Below, piece by piece: positions 45,599 to 53,454 of a DNA stretch of 64,000 bases. Under the pieces are notes generated by a model that was not told the DNA's origin, did not search any database, and saw nothing but the letters and a program-made list of their open reading frames with translations. The DNA comes from Accumulibacter sp003538495 (GTDB lineage: Bacteria > Pseudomonadota > Gammaproteobacteria > Burkholderiales > Rhodocyclaceae), in NCBI RefSeq assembly GCF_029255145.1, contig NZ_JAPUVQ010000145.1, forward strand, positions 1-64,000. Reading direction: 5' to 3'. How positions within the stretch are numbered: the first letter of the stretch is position 1; every line of letters starts with the position of its first letter. The position numbers and the translations under genes are program-made.

Positions 45599-45706
45599 GT
45601 TCGCGGTCCTTTCCGAGGAAGCGTCGGAGGTCTGCGGACCGATGGTCTGGGTGCGCTGGCCGGCGACGGTGGTTACTAAACAATGATCCCGTCAGAGTAA
45701 AGTGGC

Positions 45707-45729
45707 GAGATACAGCGTGATTGTGTCTC
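45707..45729. promoter_or_regulatory. Operator-like palindrome between divergent genes
   Basis: GAGATACA (45707-45714) and TGTGTCTC (45722-45729) form an 8-bp inverted repeat with one mismatch and a 7-nt spacer. The half-site GCGAGATAC recurs in inverse orientation at 45775-45784. Both lie between the 411-residue gene and the XRE gene, as expected for autoregulated operators. Confidence 0.5.
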
Positions 45730-45837
45730 CCGGATTTCCTCTTGTCAATCCGCATGCCACACCTGGTGCTATTTGGTATCTCGCTGCTATACTCGCAGGC
45801 TGCATTCATTTACTGACAACGAGATAGGAGCATCGCC

Positions 45838-46179
45838 ATGGCTTCGGTATTCGGAGCACGCCTGCGGCGCTTCCGTGAGGCGAAGAATCTGACTCTGCAG
45901 CAAGTCGCCGATGCGGTCGGCTGCACCAAGGCCTACGTCTGGGAATTGGAGATGAAGGAGGGCCAGCGCCCTTCGGCAGAGCGGGTGCGTGCCTTGGCTA
46001 AGGTGCTGGGTGTAACGATGGAGGACATCATGGGAGAGCCTCTCACGGATGTTCCGCAGGCCAGTCCAGAGGATGTCGCTTTCTTCCGAGAGTACGCAGG
46101 CATGACGGACGAAGAAAAAGACCGCTACCGTCAAGCTCTGCAGATCATGTTCCCCGACAAGGGCAAGAGCGGAGACTGA
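45838..46179 (+). CDS. XRE-family transcriptional regulator
   Basis: 113-residue DNA-binding protein with a Cro/CI-type helix-turn-helix (about 7-62: RLRRFREAKNLTLQQVADAVGCTKAYVWELE). C-terminal half acidic and probably for dimerisation. It is followed in 3 nt by an ImmA/IrrE protease, the typical pair in mobile elements where the protease cleaves the repressor. It likely controls the divergent genes through the palindrome in the intergenic region. Confidence 0.88.
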   Translation: MASVFGARLRRFREAKNLTLQQVADAVGCTKAYVWELEMKEGQRPSAERVRALAKVLGVTMEDIMGEPLTDVPQASPEDVAFFREYAGMTDEEKDRYRQALQIMFPDKGKSGD

Positions 46180-46182
46180 GCT

Positions 46183-47112
46183 TTGAACGCGGCGCAAGCT
46201 CTTACCGGATCGATCGCAGCCAACACAGTCCAGAAGTGGTTGCGGGCATGGCATCAGGGGGACATGCCTGATGCCATCGACCTGGAAATCGTCCGTCAAA
46301 TGTTGCCCGATACGCCCTACGGCGCTGGTGTGCGTGAGATCAAGACTCCGATGGCGCTTGGCATCGACAGCTGCGAAGGCATGCTGGTGTGCAACCCCAA
46401 GGACGCCACCGAGTGGGGGATCTTTTTCAACGGCAAGGCCAGCTACGAACGCCAGCGCTTCACCATCGCTCATGAACTTGGTCACTTCATCCTGCACCGC
46501 AACCAGCGACCGAGCTTCAGCTGTGACAAGGAAAGCGTGTACTCCGGCGCCGACAACATGCGAGCGATTGAGCGGGAGGCGGATGACTTCGCGAGCAACC
46601 TGCTGATGCCGGGCGATCTGCTGCGCGACTGGATCTCCAGTCAGCGGATCGACCTCCATGTAATCAGTGCCATCGCTCAGCGCTTCGAGGTGTCGTTTGA
46701 GGCACTGTGCATTCGTTTCATCAAGTTCACGCCGCTGCGAGCCATCCTGGTTTATTGGGACAACGGCTTCGTAAAGTACGAGTGGCGCAGCAGCAGTGCC
46801 GTCAGAACGCGGGCGCGCATACGTCGCAACGGTGATCCTGCGGAGCCGCCGCCCGGCACCCTTGCTGCTGATCCTGACGTTGAGCAGGAGTGGGATGGTG
46901 AAGAGATGTCCGCGGCGATCTGGTGTGCGGAGGAAGCGCCACATATGAAACTGCGCGAGTTCAAGCACAGCTATGGGGCGCGTGACCGTGTCCTGACGCT
47001 ACTCCTGCTTGAAGGCGCAGAGCCACGAACATGGGATCGTTCGTGGCACGACGAAGAAACCACCGACAGCTTTGACCAGTTCGTTTCGAACGGTCAGTTG
47101 CCAATACGGTGA
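46183..47112 (+). CDS. ImmA/IrrE-family metallopeptidase
   Basis: 309-residue protein; zinc-protease motif HELGH at 97-101 with a downstream acidic residue in EREADDFASNLLMP (near 132). Family members such as ImmA of ICEBs1 cleave their cognate repressor to induce the element. TTG at 46183, 3 nt after the XRE stop and preceded by GGAG, is the likely start. The C-terminal third (after about 180) is acidic and unassigned. Confidence 0.8.
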   Translation: MNAAQALTGSIAANTVQKWLRAWHQGDMPDAIDLEIVRQMLPDTPYGAGVREIKTPMALGIDSCEGMLVCNPKDATEWGIFFNGKASYERQRFTIAHELGHFILHRNQRPSFSCDKESVYSGADNMRAIEREADDFASNLLMPGDLLRDWISSQRIDLHVISAIAQRFEVSFEALCIRFIKFTPLRAILVYWDNGFVKYEWRSSSAVRTRARIRRNGDPAEPPPGTLAADPDVEQEWDGEEMSAAIWCAEEAPHMKLREFKHSYGARDRVLTLLLLEGAEPRTWDRSWHDEETTDSFDQFVSNGQLPIR

Positions 47113-47122
47113 TTGGCGCGTC

Positions 47123-47983
47123 ATGACAGGCTTGCCGATCCAGCCCATAGATGAAGAACTGCAGACGTTGCAACGCGAGGTGCAGCGGATGCTGGGCCGT
47201 TGTCTCTTGCGTCTGCAGCAGTATGAGCAATTGATGAAGGCCATCGTGGCACACCACGAAATCTCCGCGTCAGGATCACCCTTCGAGTCGAACCAGGCGG
47301 AGCGCATTGCGGTTGCCGCGAGCAAGACCCTGGGCACATTGGTTGGCACGCTACTCGGAACTTATGTCACCAGTGGCGAACAAGAAGAGGTCACCGAAAC
47401 AGATGCGCCAGACAACATCATTTCGTTCAAGATGAAGATGAGCTTGCGTATGTCGGCCGACGATTACGACAGGACGCAGAACGATCTGAAGGAGTTGGTA
47501 CTGCTGCGGAACAACCTCGTGCACCACTTCATCGACCAGCATGACCTTTGGAATCTGGACGGATGCCGTGGTGCGCAAGAGTCCTTGGTGGCGGCCTACA
47601 GTCGCATCGATCAACATTTTGAGCAACTGCGAGGCTGGGCGGAGCACATGGATCAGGCCCGTCGCCTGGCTGCGGAGTTTGCCCAGTCCGATGCCTTCCA
47701 CGATCTGGTGGTCAACGGCATAGCGCCGGATGGCTCGGTGGATTGGCCTGCCGCCGGAATTGTCAGCGCACTACGCGAGGCGGCTGGCGAATTGGCAGTC
47801 GAGGGATGGACGCCCGTGGCCACCGCTGGACGATGGATTGCAGATAGGCATCCAGACCAACTACCGGCCAAGTATGGGTGCAGTAGCTGGCGGCAGGTCG
47901 TACACGAATCCCGCCTTTTCGAGCTTCGGTACCGTGAAACCAATGGCCAGCGCGCGGCCTGGTACCGGGCCAGAAAGACATAG
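47123..47983 (+). CDS. Putative HEPN RNase - LOTUS/OST-HTH fusion
   Basis: 286-residue protein. N-terminal helical part contains R129-N130-N-L-V-H134, the Rx4-6H motif of HEPN ribonucleases, with a second histidine following. The C-terminus (about 207-286: GIVSALREAAGE, YGCSSWRQVVHESRLFEL) resembles the OST-HTH/LOTUS fold, an RNA-binding winged helix. HEPN and LOTUS names are by motif recognition and need profile searches. Starts 11 nt after the ImmA stop (47112) and ends at a terminator-like repeat, so it belongs to the XRE-protease operon. Confidence 0.6.
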   Translation: MTGLPIQPIDEELQTLQREVQRMLGRCLLRLQQYEQLMKAIVAHHEISASGSPFESNQAERIAVAASKTLGTLVGTLLGTYVTSGEQEEVTETDAPDNIISFKMKMSLRMSADDYDRTQNDLKELVLLRNNLVHHFIDQHDLWNLDGCRGAQESLVAAYSRIDQHFEQLRGWAEHMDQARRLAAEFAQSDAFHDLVVNGIAPDGSVDWPAAGIVSALREAAGELAVEGWTPVATAGRWIADRHPDQLPAKYGCSSWRQVVHESRLFELRYRETNGQRAAWYRARKT

Positions 47984-47987
47984 CGCC

Positions 47988-48038
47988 AAAACCGCGCACT
48001 TCCTCTAAAACACGTTACGCGAAGTGCCCTTGGTTTTT
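47988..48038 (+). terminator. Inverted repeat with T run, terminator or attachment-site candidate
   Basis: GCACTTC (47996-48002) pairs with GAAGTGC (48021-48027) across an 18-nt spacer; flanking AAAACC and GGTTTTT extend the symmetry. The T run after GG on the plus strand fits a terminator for the XRE-protease-HEPN operon. It is the last noncoding symmetry before the recombinase operon, so a recombinase target (attP or att half) is the other reading. Confidence 0.45.
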
Positions 48039-48072
48039 AGCATGAGCAGCGTTTTCCACTTAAACGCCTGCC

Positions 48073-48297
48073 ATGCACAACGACGAACCAATCTTCTGCG
48101 CGAACGCCGATCGGCCGCGCCACCCCCATCAAGAAATCGCTGACCTGCTCGCTGTGGCGCTCTTGCGCCTGCGCGACAAGGATTCAGCGTTCAATCATTC
48201 GACCGGCTCAGTCACAAAAGACGAGGTTGGCCTTGGCTTTACTGCCCACCAGCGCGTGAATACGAACCCTGATCAGCAACAAGGAGTTCGCACATGA
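48073..48297 (+). CDS. Small protein upstream of DUF2924
   Basis: 74 residues, with a helical core HQEIADLLAVALLRLRDKD. The last codons overlap the DUF2924 start by 4 bp (ATGA), which supports real translation, and similar small proteins precede DUF2924-recombinase units in other elements, to my recollection. Function unknown. Confidence 0.55.
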   Translation: MHNDEPIFCANADRPRHPHQEIADLLAVALLRLRDKDSAFNHSTGSVTKDEVGLGFTAHQRVNTNPDQQQGVRT

Positions 48298-48761
48298 AAA
48301 CACACGCACCACAAGTCGATACCGCCAGCGTGGCGGCACGGGTCGCCCAACTTCCCCACCTCCCCATGGACAGCCTGTGGGCGCTTTGGGACGAGCATTT
48401 CGATGAGCGCCCGAATCACCATCACCGCACCTGGCTTGAAACCCGACTGGCTTACAAGATCCAGGAGCGTGCCTTTGGCGGCCTCAAGGGATCCGTGCGC
48501 CGCAAGCTGGAGGAGATCGGTGAGACGGGCATCCTGCCGCCCCGGTTGCGCCGCGAAGCAGATCGCCTGCTGCCGGGCACGATCCTCACGCGCGTCTATG
48601 ACGATGTCGAGCATCAGGTGTTGGTGCGCGGCATGCGCGACTTCGAGTATCGCGGGCAGCGGTTCACGAGCCTCACGGCGGTGGCCAAGGTGATCACAGG
48701 CTGTCCGTGGTCGGGCCCTCTGTTCTTCGGCCTCAAGACCAAGAAGAAGGAGGCAGCATGA
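48294..48761 (+). CDS. DUF2924 domain protein
   Basis: 155-residue DUF2924 protein: LPMDSLWALWDEHFDERPNHHHR, LETRLAYKIQERAFGGLK, LPPRLRREADRLLPGTILTR and TSLTAVAKVITG, in the order of the family. DUF2924 proteins are almost always beside serine recombinases in proteobacterial mobile DNA, and may help recombination. Overlaps the recombinase start by 4 bp. Confidence 0.85.
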   Translation: MKTHAPQVDTASVAARVAQLPHLPMDSLWALWDEHFDERPNHHHRTWLETRLAYKIQERAFGGLKGSVRRKLEEIGETGILPPRLRREADRLLPGTILTRVYDDVEHQVLVRGMRDFEYRGQRFTSLTAVAKVITGCPWSGPLFFGLKTKKKEAA

Positions 48762-50173
48762 AGTCTCATCGCAACATGCCGGCGGCACCGGTGCTCGCAT
48801 CCCGCAAGCGCTGCGCCATCTACACCCGAAAATCAACTGACGAGGGGCTGGACCAGGAGTACAACAGCCTCGAGGCTCAGCGGGATGCTGGACTCGCCTT
48901 CGTGTTGAGTCAACGAAGTGAGGGATGGACTGCAGTGCAGGACGGCTATGACGACGGCGGCTACTCCGGCGGCAATCTGGATCGTCCTGCGCTCAAGCGC
49001 TTGATGGCGGACATCGAGGACGGTCGCATCGACATCGTGGTCGTTTACAAGATCGACCGCCTGACGCGCAGCCTTCCGGACTTCGCCAAGCTAGTGGAGG
49101 TGTTCGACCGTAACGGGGTCAGTTTTGTTTCTGTCACGCAGCAATTCAACACGACGACCTCGATGGGTCGGCTGACGCTCAACATCCTGCTGTCCTTCGC
49201 ACAGTTCGAGCGCGAGGTCACGGGCGAGCGCATCCGCGACAAGATCGCGGCCAGCAAAGCCAAGGGGATGTGGATGGGCGGCACACCACCTCTCGGGTAC
49301 GACGTCGTCGAGCGCAAGTTGGTGATCAACGAGCCGGAGGCAGACCTGGTGCGTTACATCTTCCGGCGCTATGCCGAGCATGGGTCGGCGGCCGAGATTG
49401 TGCGCGAGTTGGCGATCGAGGGACGGACTACCAAGGCCTGGCAGACGCAGGGTGGGCAGTTCCGCGAGGGCAGGCCGATCGACCAGCAGTACCTTTTCAA
49501 AATGCTGCGCAACCGGATCTACCTCGGCGAGATCCAGCACAAGGGCACCAGTTTTCCTGGCCAGCACGAAGCCATCATCGACCAGGATCTCTGGAATCTC
49601 GCCCATGCCTTTGTCGAACGCCGCAAGCAAGGTCCGCGCGAAGGCGTCACGCAGCATCCGGCGCTGCTCGCTGGATTGCTCCACGCGCCTGATGGTCAAC
49701 TGATGATCCACACCTACACGCGCAAGAAAAACGGTCGGCTCTATCGCTACTACGTTCCATACCTGCACAAGCGACGTAATGCGGGGGCGACGCTTGCACC
49801 CGGGGCCACTGACATCGGTCCTCTGCCCGCTGCCGAGATCGAAACGGCAGTCCTGGAACAAATCCACCAGGCGTTGCGTGCGCCGGAGTTGATGCTGGCG
49901 ACTTGGCGTTCGTGCCAGAGGCACCCCAGGGGCGCCCAACTTGAGGAAGCGCAGGTGGTTGTGGCCATGCAGCGCATCGGTGCGGTGTGGGATCAGTTGT
50001 TCCCCAAAGAGCAGCAGCGGATCACACAGCTGATGATCGAACGGGTCCAGCTCCACGAGCGCGGTCTGGACATCCTCTGGCGCGAAGACGGATGGTTGGG
50101 GCTGGGTGAAGACATCGCAAGCCACCCGCTCGTTGAAGAAACCAGGGGCGCCGAAGCGGAGGTCCATGCGTGA
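48758..50173 (+). CDS. Large serine recombinase (integrase)
   Basis: 471-residue site-specific recombinase. Catalytic serine S26 in YTRKS, with YKIDRLTRS and the RLTLNILLSFAQFEREV helix of the resolvase core, then a recombinase domain. The C-terminal ribbon segment has lost the CxxC pairs usual in this group (reads GLLHAPDGQLM and YYVPYLH). ATG 48758, preceded by AAGGAGG, is the start; the longer frame to 48707 is DUF2924 overlap. Would integrate or excise the element; att sites not located. Confidence 0.93.
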   Translation: MKSHRNMPAAPVLASRKRCAIYTRKSTDEGLDQEYNSLEAQRDAGLAFVLSQRSEGWTAVQDGYDDGGYSGGNLDRPALKRLMADIEDGRIDIVVVYKIDRLTRSLPDFAKLVEVFDRNGVSFVSVTQQFNTTTSMGRLTLNILLSFAQFEREVTGERIRDKIAASKAKGMWMGGTPPLGYDVVERKLVINEPEADLVRYIFRRYAEHGSAAEIVRELAIEGRTTKAWQTQGGQFREGRPIDQQYLFKMLRNRIYLGEIQHKGTSFPGQHEAIIDQDLWNLAHAFVERRKQGPREGVTQHPALLAGLLHAPDGQLMIHTYTRKKNGRLYRYYVPYLHKRRNAGATLAPGATDIGPLPAAEIETAVLEQIHQALRAPELMLATWRSCQRHPRGAQLEEAQVVVAMQRIGAVWDQLFPKEQQRITQLMIERVQLHERGLDILWREDGWLGLGEDIASHPLVEETRGAEAEVHA

Positions 50174-50655
50174 AATCGAACACCACTCCAGGGATGTATC
50201 CGGACAACCCCAAACAGCGCAACGTCCGCATCGAGATTGGTGAGGAGGCACGAAGCTACGTCACCGGCCAGCAGCGCGTGACGATGGTGCCCCTGACCAT
50301 TCGGCGCAAGCAGAACCGCAAAGTCATGACCCCGCCACCCGGGGAGCGGTCTGTGCTCGGTGCGGGCGGCGAAGATATCCCCATGATCCGGACGCTGGGC
50401 AAGGCCTTCTACTGGCAGAAGCTACTTGATCAGGGTAAGTACGCCACCATCCGGGATCTGGCTTTGTCGATGAAGCTGGAACAGGGCTGGGTTGCCGAAG
50501 TGCTGCGGATGACCACGCTGGCGCCGGACATCATTGAAGCGATCCTCGACGGTCAGCAACCCCGCCATCTCAATTTACAGACGCTGCGTGGTCGGCATGA
50601 CCAGATGCCTCGGGATTGGCAGGAGCAGCGCCAGGCGCTCGGGTTCACGATCTGA
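50170..50655 (+). CDS. Recombinase-associated protein with HTH-like segment
   Basis: 161 residues; GTG start at 50170 overlaps the recombinase stop by 4 bp. The C-terminal half (LALSMKLEQGWVAEVLRMTTLAPDIIEAILDGQQP) resembles the HTH region found in a protein coupled to DUF2924-type recombinases in many elements. A role as accessory or directionality factor is speculative. Confidence 0.55.
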   Translation: MKSNTTPGMYPDNPKQRNVRIEIGEEARSYVTGQQRVTMVPLTIRRKQNRKVMTPPPGERSVLGAGGEDIPMIRTLGKAFYWQKLLDQGKYATIRDLALSMKLEQGWVAEVLRMTTLAPDIIEAILDGQQPRHLNLQTLRGRHDQMPRDWQEQRQALGFTI

Positions 50656-50682
50656 CCTGCTGACCGGATCGGCACCACCAGG

Positions 50683-50712
50683 ACGGCGAGCCATGTGCTC
50701 GCCGTTCTTGCG
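50683..50712 (+). terminator. Hairpin after recombinase operon
   Basis: A 9-bp perfect stem, ACGGCGAGC/GCTCGCCGT with a 5-nt loop, followed by TCTTGCGTT. The T run is weak, so termination may be partial. Placed 28 nt after the end of the recombinase operon. Confidence 0.45.
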
Positions 50713-50723
50713 TTGAGGGGGCC

Positions 50724-50759
50724 ATTGGCGAACCAGGAGTTTCCGCGTGGTTCGCCAAT
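50724..50759. repeat. 36-bp perfect inverted repeat
   Basis: ATTGGCGAACCA (50724-50735) and TGGTTCGCCAAT (50748-50759) are exact 12-bp arms around a 12-nt spacer. No T run follows. It lies between the recombinase operon and the HTH gene, and symmetrical arms of this length fit a binding site for a dimeric regulator or a recombination site. Confidence 0.8.
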
Positions 50760-50831
50760 GCGTCCCTCCTATGTTCGCCACCCGAATTCTCCAATGACAC
50801 CTGTTCCTCAACAACGTCAAAGGAGTCTTCC

Positions 50832-51095
50832 ATGCCGACACCGGCAACCCCAAATCCCCCGTCGCCCCGCGAGGCGATCAACAGCATGTCACCCGGCGAT
50901 CGTCGGGTGCTCAACGAGAACGAACTGGCCCAGCGTTGGGGCATCAGCCCCAAAACTTTGCAGCGCTGGCGCAGTGAAGGTCGTGGCCCGAAGTACTTGA
51001 AATTGTCCAAGCGGGTCAGCTACCCGCTGGAGACCGTCATCGAGTTCGAGGCCAACGCGCTGCACGACTCGACATCCGAACGCTCGGTTCGCTGA
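50832..51095 (+). CDS. Helix-turn-helix (HTH_17/excisionase-like) protein
   Basis: 87-residue DNA-binding protein with NENELAQRWGISPKTLQRWRSEGRGPKYLK, the MerR-type HTH_17 segment used by excisionases and phage regulators. AAGGAG precedes ATG 50832. First gene of the long early operon; may control it or direct excision. Confidence 0.75.
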   Translation: MPTPATPNPPSPREAINSMSPGDRRVLNENELAQRWGISPKTLQRWRSEGRGPKYLKLSKRVSYPLETVIEFEANALHDSTSERSVR

Positions 51096-51107
51096 TCGGA
51101 GAAGGCG

Positions 51108-51587
51108 ATGAACGAAATCACCATCTTCCCCGAGCAATTGTCCGCGATGTCGGACGCCCAGTTGGCATCCCTGCCGCCGGCCCAACTCTGCGAGGTCCAT
51201 CACAACCTTGCGCAACTGGTCGACTGGGTCAAGAAGGCGCAAGCCAAGGTCCACGCTGCCATGCAGCGCCGGTACGCCGAGCAGGAGCGCGCAGTTCGTG
51301 CCGAAGCCGGTAAGGACTTCGGCACCGTTCGCTTCAACGACGGACTGGTTCGCATCACCGTCGACACACCGAAACGCGTCAGCTGGGACCAGAAGCAGCT
51401 CGCCGCGATTGCCGAGCGGATCGCCGCTTCCGGCGAACGGGTCCAGGAGTACGTGGACATCGAGTTCAGCGTTCCCGAGTCCCGCTTCAACAACTGGCCG
51501 GCTGCGCTGCGTGAGCAGTTCGAGCCCGCCCGCACCGTCAAACCCGGCAAGTCGTCCTACGACCTGGCCATCGATTCCGAGGACTGA
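51108..51587 (+). CDS. Phage protein of unknown function
   Basis: 159 residues, helical, with no recognised fold: helices in residues 10-70 followed by a strand-rich part around FGTVRFNDGLVRITVDTPKRVSWDQKQ. It stands at the head of the DNA-processing genes in many related prophages, but no function can be given. Good ribosome binding site. Confidence 0.55.
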   Translation: MNEITIFPEQLSAMSDAQLASLPPAQLCEVHHNLAQLVDWVKKAQAKVHAAMQRRYAEQERAVRAEAGKDFGTVRFNDGLVRITVDTPKRVSWDQKQLAAIAERIAASGERVQEYVDIEFSVPESRFNNWPAALREQFEPARTVKPGKSSYDLAIDSED

Positions 51588-51590
51588 TCC

Positions 51591-51872
51591 ATGAACACCA
51601 ACAACCTCTCCACATTGCGCAAGCACATCACGCCGTTTTACGGCGACCACCTGCCCGAGCAGATTCGCTACCGCGACCGCGCTGGGCGCGAGGTGGTCAT
51701 CCCGACGCACACGGCCACGCTCGATGAACTGGCGTTCGCCATCCAGATGGCATCCGAGGAGCAGTCCCTCGCTAGCCGTCGCCGCGCCGCGCTCGACGAG
51801 CTCTACCTCAATGCCCGCAAGTCCGGTGCCATCGGCGCCGACCGCATCTCCGACATCGGCTGGAAGGAGTAA
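51591..51872 (+). CDS. Small phage protein of unknown function
   Basis: 93 residues, mixed alpha/beta, with no recognisable domain. Starts 3 nt after the previous stop and is followed in 2 nt by the BRO-N gene, so it is translated within the operon. Confidence 0.55.
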   Translation: MNTNNLSTLRKHITPFYGDHLPEQIRYRDRAGREVVIPTHTATLDELAFAIQMASEEQSLASRRRAALDELYLNARKSGAIGADRISDIGWKE

Positions 51873-51874
51873 CC

Positions 51875-52633
51875 ATGAGCACGATCATTCCCTTCCAATT
51901 CGAGACGCACGCTCTGCGCGTGCAGGTCGATGACGCCAGCCAGCCGTGGTTCAACGCCAACGACGTGTGCGAGGCGCTACAGCTTGGCAATGCCCGTCAG
52001 GCACTTGAGTCCCACGTCGATGCCGATGACGTCCAGAAATTGGACACCATCGACAGTCTCGGCCGGACCCAGCGAGCCAACCACGTTAACGAGTCGGGCC
52101 TGTACGCGCTGATTCTCGGCAGCACCAAGGATGCCGCAAAGCGGTTCAAGCGCTGGGTCACCAGTGAGGTACTGCCGTCGATCCGCAAGACCGGTGCCTA
52201 TGCGACGCCTGCCGTGGCTGCTTTGCCGGCGCCGACGCAGGACCGCGTTTCCTCGCTGCTGCTGATCGGCGACGCTGTGGCGAAGGTTCCCGGTGTGAAG
52301 GCTGGTATCGCCATGGCAGCCACCCTCACATGCATCCAGGAGAACACTGGACTGGTGATCGAAACGCTGCGCCGCGCGCTACCGGCAGCCAACGAGCCGA
52401 CTTGCTCGCACAACGCGACGCAACTGGGCAAGTTGGCCGGGTCGTCGGCCAAGGCCGCCAACCAGCGACTGGCGCTACTGGGCTTCCAGTTCCGCAACGA
52501 ACGCGACGAGTGGGAACTCACCGACGCTGGCAAGGCATGGGCCGAGGCCATGCCGTTCTCGCGCAACGGACACAGCGGCTACCAGATCCTCTGGAACCCG
52601 GCTGTTGTTAATCAGCTTAAGGAGGTTGCGTGA
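51875..52633 (+). CDS. BRO-N domain protein (phage antirepressor type)
   Basis: 252 residues with an N-terminal BRO-N domain (about 5-110: FNANDVCEALQLGNARQALESHV, GLYALILGSTKDAAKRFKRWVTSEVLPSIRKTG). The family acts as DNA-binding antirepressors or regulators in phages. A second, helical half (150-250) contains TQLGKLAGSSAKAANQRL and may be a KilA-C-like DNA-binding end. Function inferred from the family. Confidence 0.82.
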   Translation: MSTIIPFQFETHALRVQVDDASQPWFNANDVCEALQLGNARQALESHVDADDVQKLDTIDSLGRTQRANHVNESGLYALILGSTKDAAKRFKRWVTSEVLPSIRKTGAYATPAVAALPAPTQDRVSSLLLIGDAVAKVPGVKAGIAMAATLTCIQENTGLVIETLRRALPAANEPTCSHNATQLGKLAGSSAKAANQRLALLGFQFRNERDEWELTDAGKAWAEAMPFSRNGHSGYQILWNPAVVNQLKEVA

Positions 52634-53451
52634 TGGCACTTCCGATCATTACTGCTGACCAGCGCTTGCGCGAGAAGAAGGGCGTGAAGCTGGTGCTGCT
52701 CGGAAAGAGCGGCATCGGCAAGACCACCCAGCTCAAGACGCTGCCCGAAGCCTCGACCTTGTTCGTCGATCTCGAAGCCGGCGATCTCGCGGTCAAGGAA
52801 TGGCGTGGCGACTGTGTGCGGCCGACCACCTGGCCGGAGTTCCGCGACCTGGTGGTCTTCCTGGCCGGTCCGAATCCGGCACTGCCGCCGGAAGCGCCGT
52901 TCTCCGAAGCGCACTACCAGCATGTGTGCGAGCGCTACGGCGATCCGGCGCAGCTGGCCAAGTACGACACCTACTTTGTCGACAGCATCACGGTGCTGGC
53001 CAGGCTGGCGCTGATCTGGGCCAAGACGCAGCCGCAGGCCCTGTCCGAGCGGACGGGCAAGCCCGACACGCGCGGCGCCTACGGGCTGCTCGGCACCGAG
53101 ATGCTCGGCTCGCTCATGCACCTTCAGCACGCACGCGGCAAGCACGTCGTGTTTGTCTCGATCCTCGACGAGCGCATGGACGACTTCAACCGCAAGGTGT
53201 TCGTCCCGCAGATCGAAGGTGCCAAGACCTCAGCCGAACTGCCCGGCATCGTCGACGAGGTTGTGACGTTGGCCGAGATGAAGGCCGAGGACGGCTCGTC
53301 GTACCGCGCCTTCGTCACGCAAACCATGAATCCCTATGGCTACCCGGCCAAGGACCGCTCCGGCCAGCTCGACTTGCTGGAGCCACCCGATCTGCGCGCA
53401 CTCATCGAGAAATGCGCCGCCGCCACCCAACCCAAAAACAGCAAGGAGTAA
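52633..53451 (+). CDS. Sak4-like RecA-fold ATPase
   Basis: 272-residue single-domain NTPase: Walker A GKSGIGKTTQL near residue 23, Walker B-like YDTYFVDSI near 117, and a RecA-type core (KHVVFVSIL). Phage Sak4 proteins anneal or exchange DNA strands with an SSB partner. The next gene encodes an SSB-like protein, which supports this role. AAGGAGG directs the ATG at 52633; the BRO-N stop overlaps by one nucleotide. Confidence 0.78.
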   Translation: MALPIITADQRLREKKGVKLVLLGKSGIGKTTQLKTLPEASTLFVDLEAGDLAVKEWRGDCVRPTTWPEFRDLVVFLAGPNPALPPEAPFSEAHYQHVCERYGDPAQLAKYDTYFVDSITVLARLALIWAKTQPQALSERTGKPDTRGAYGLLGTEMLGSLMHLQHARGKHVVFVSILDERMDDFNRKVFVPQIEGAKTSAELPGIVDEVVTLAEMKAEDGSSYRAFVTQTMNPYGYPAKDRSGQLDLLEPPDLRALIEKCAAATQPKNSKE

Positions 53452-53454
53452 CCC

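Noticed and set aside
45787..46968. A 393-codon minus-strand frame opposite the XRE and ImmA genes
   Set aside because: Both plus-strand genes show recognisable domains (HTH, HELGH). The minus frame is their shadow in a GC-rich region.
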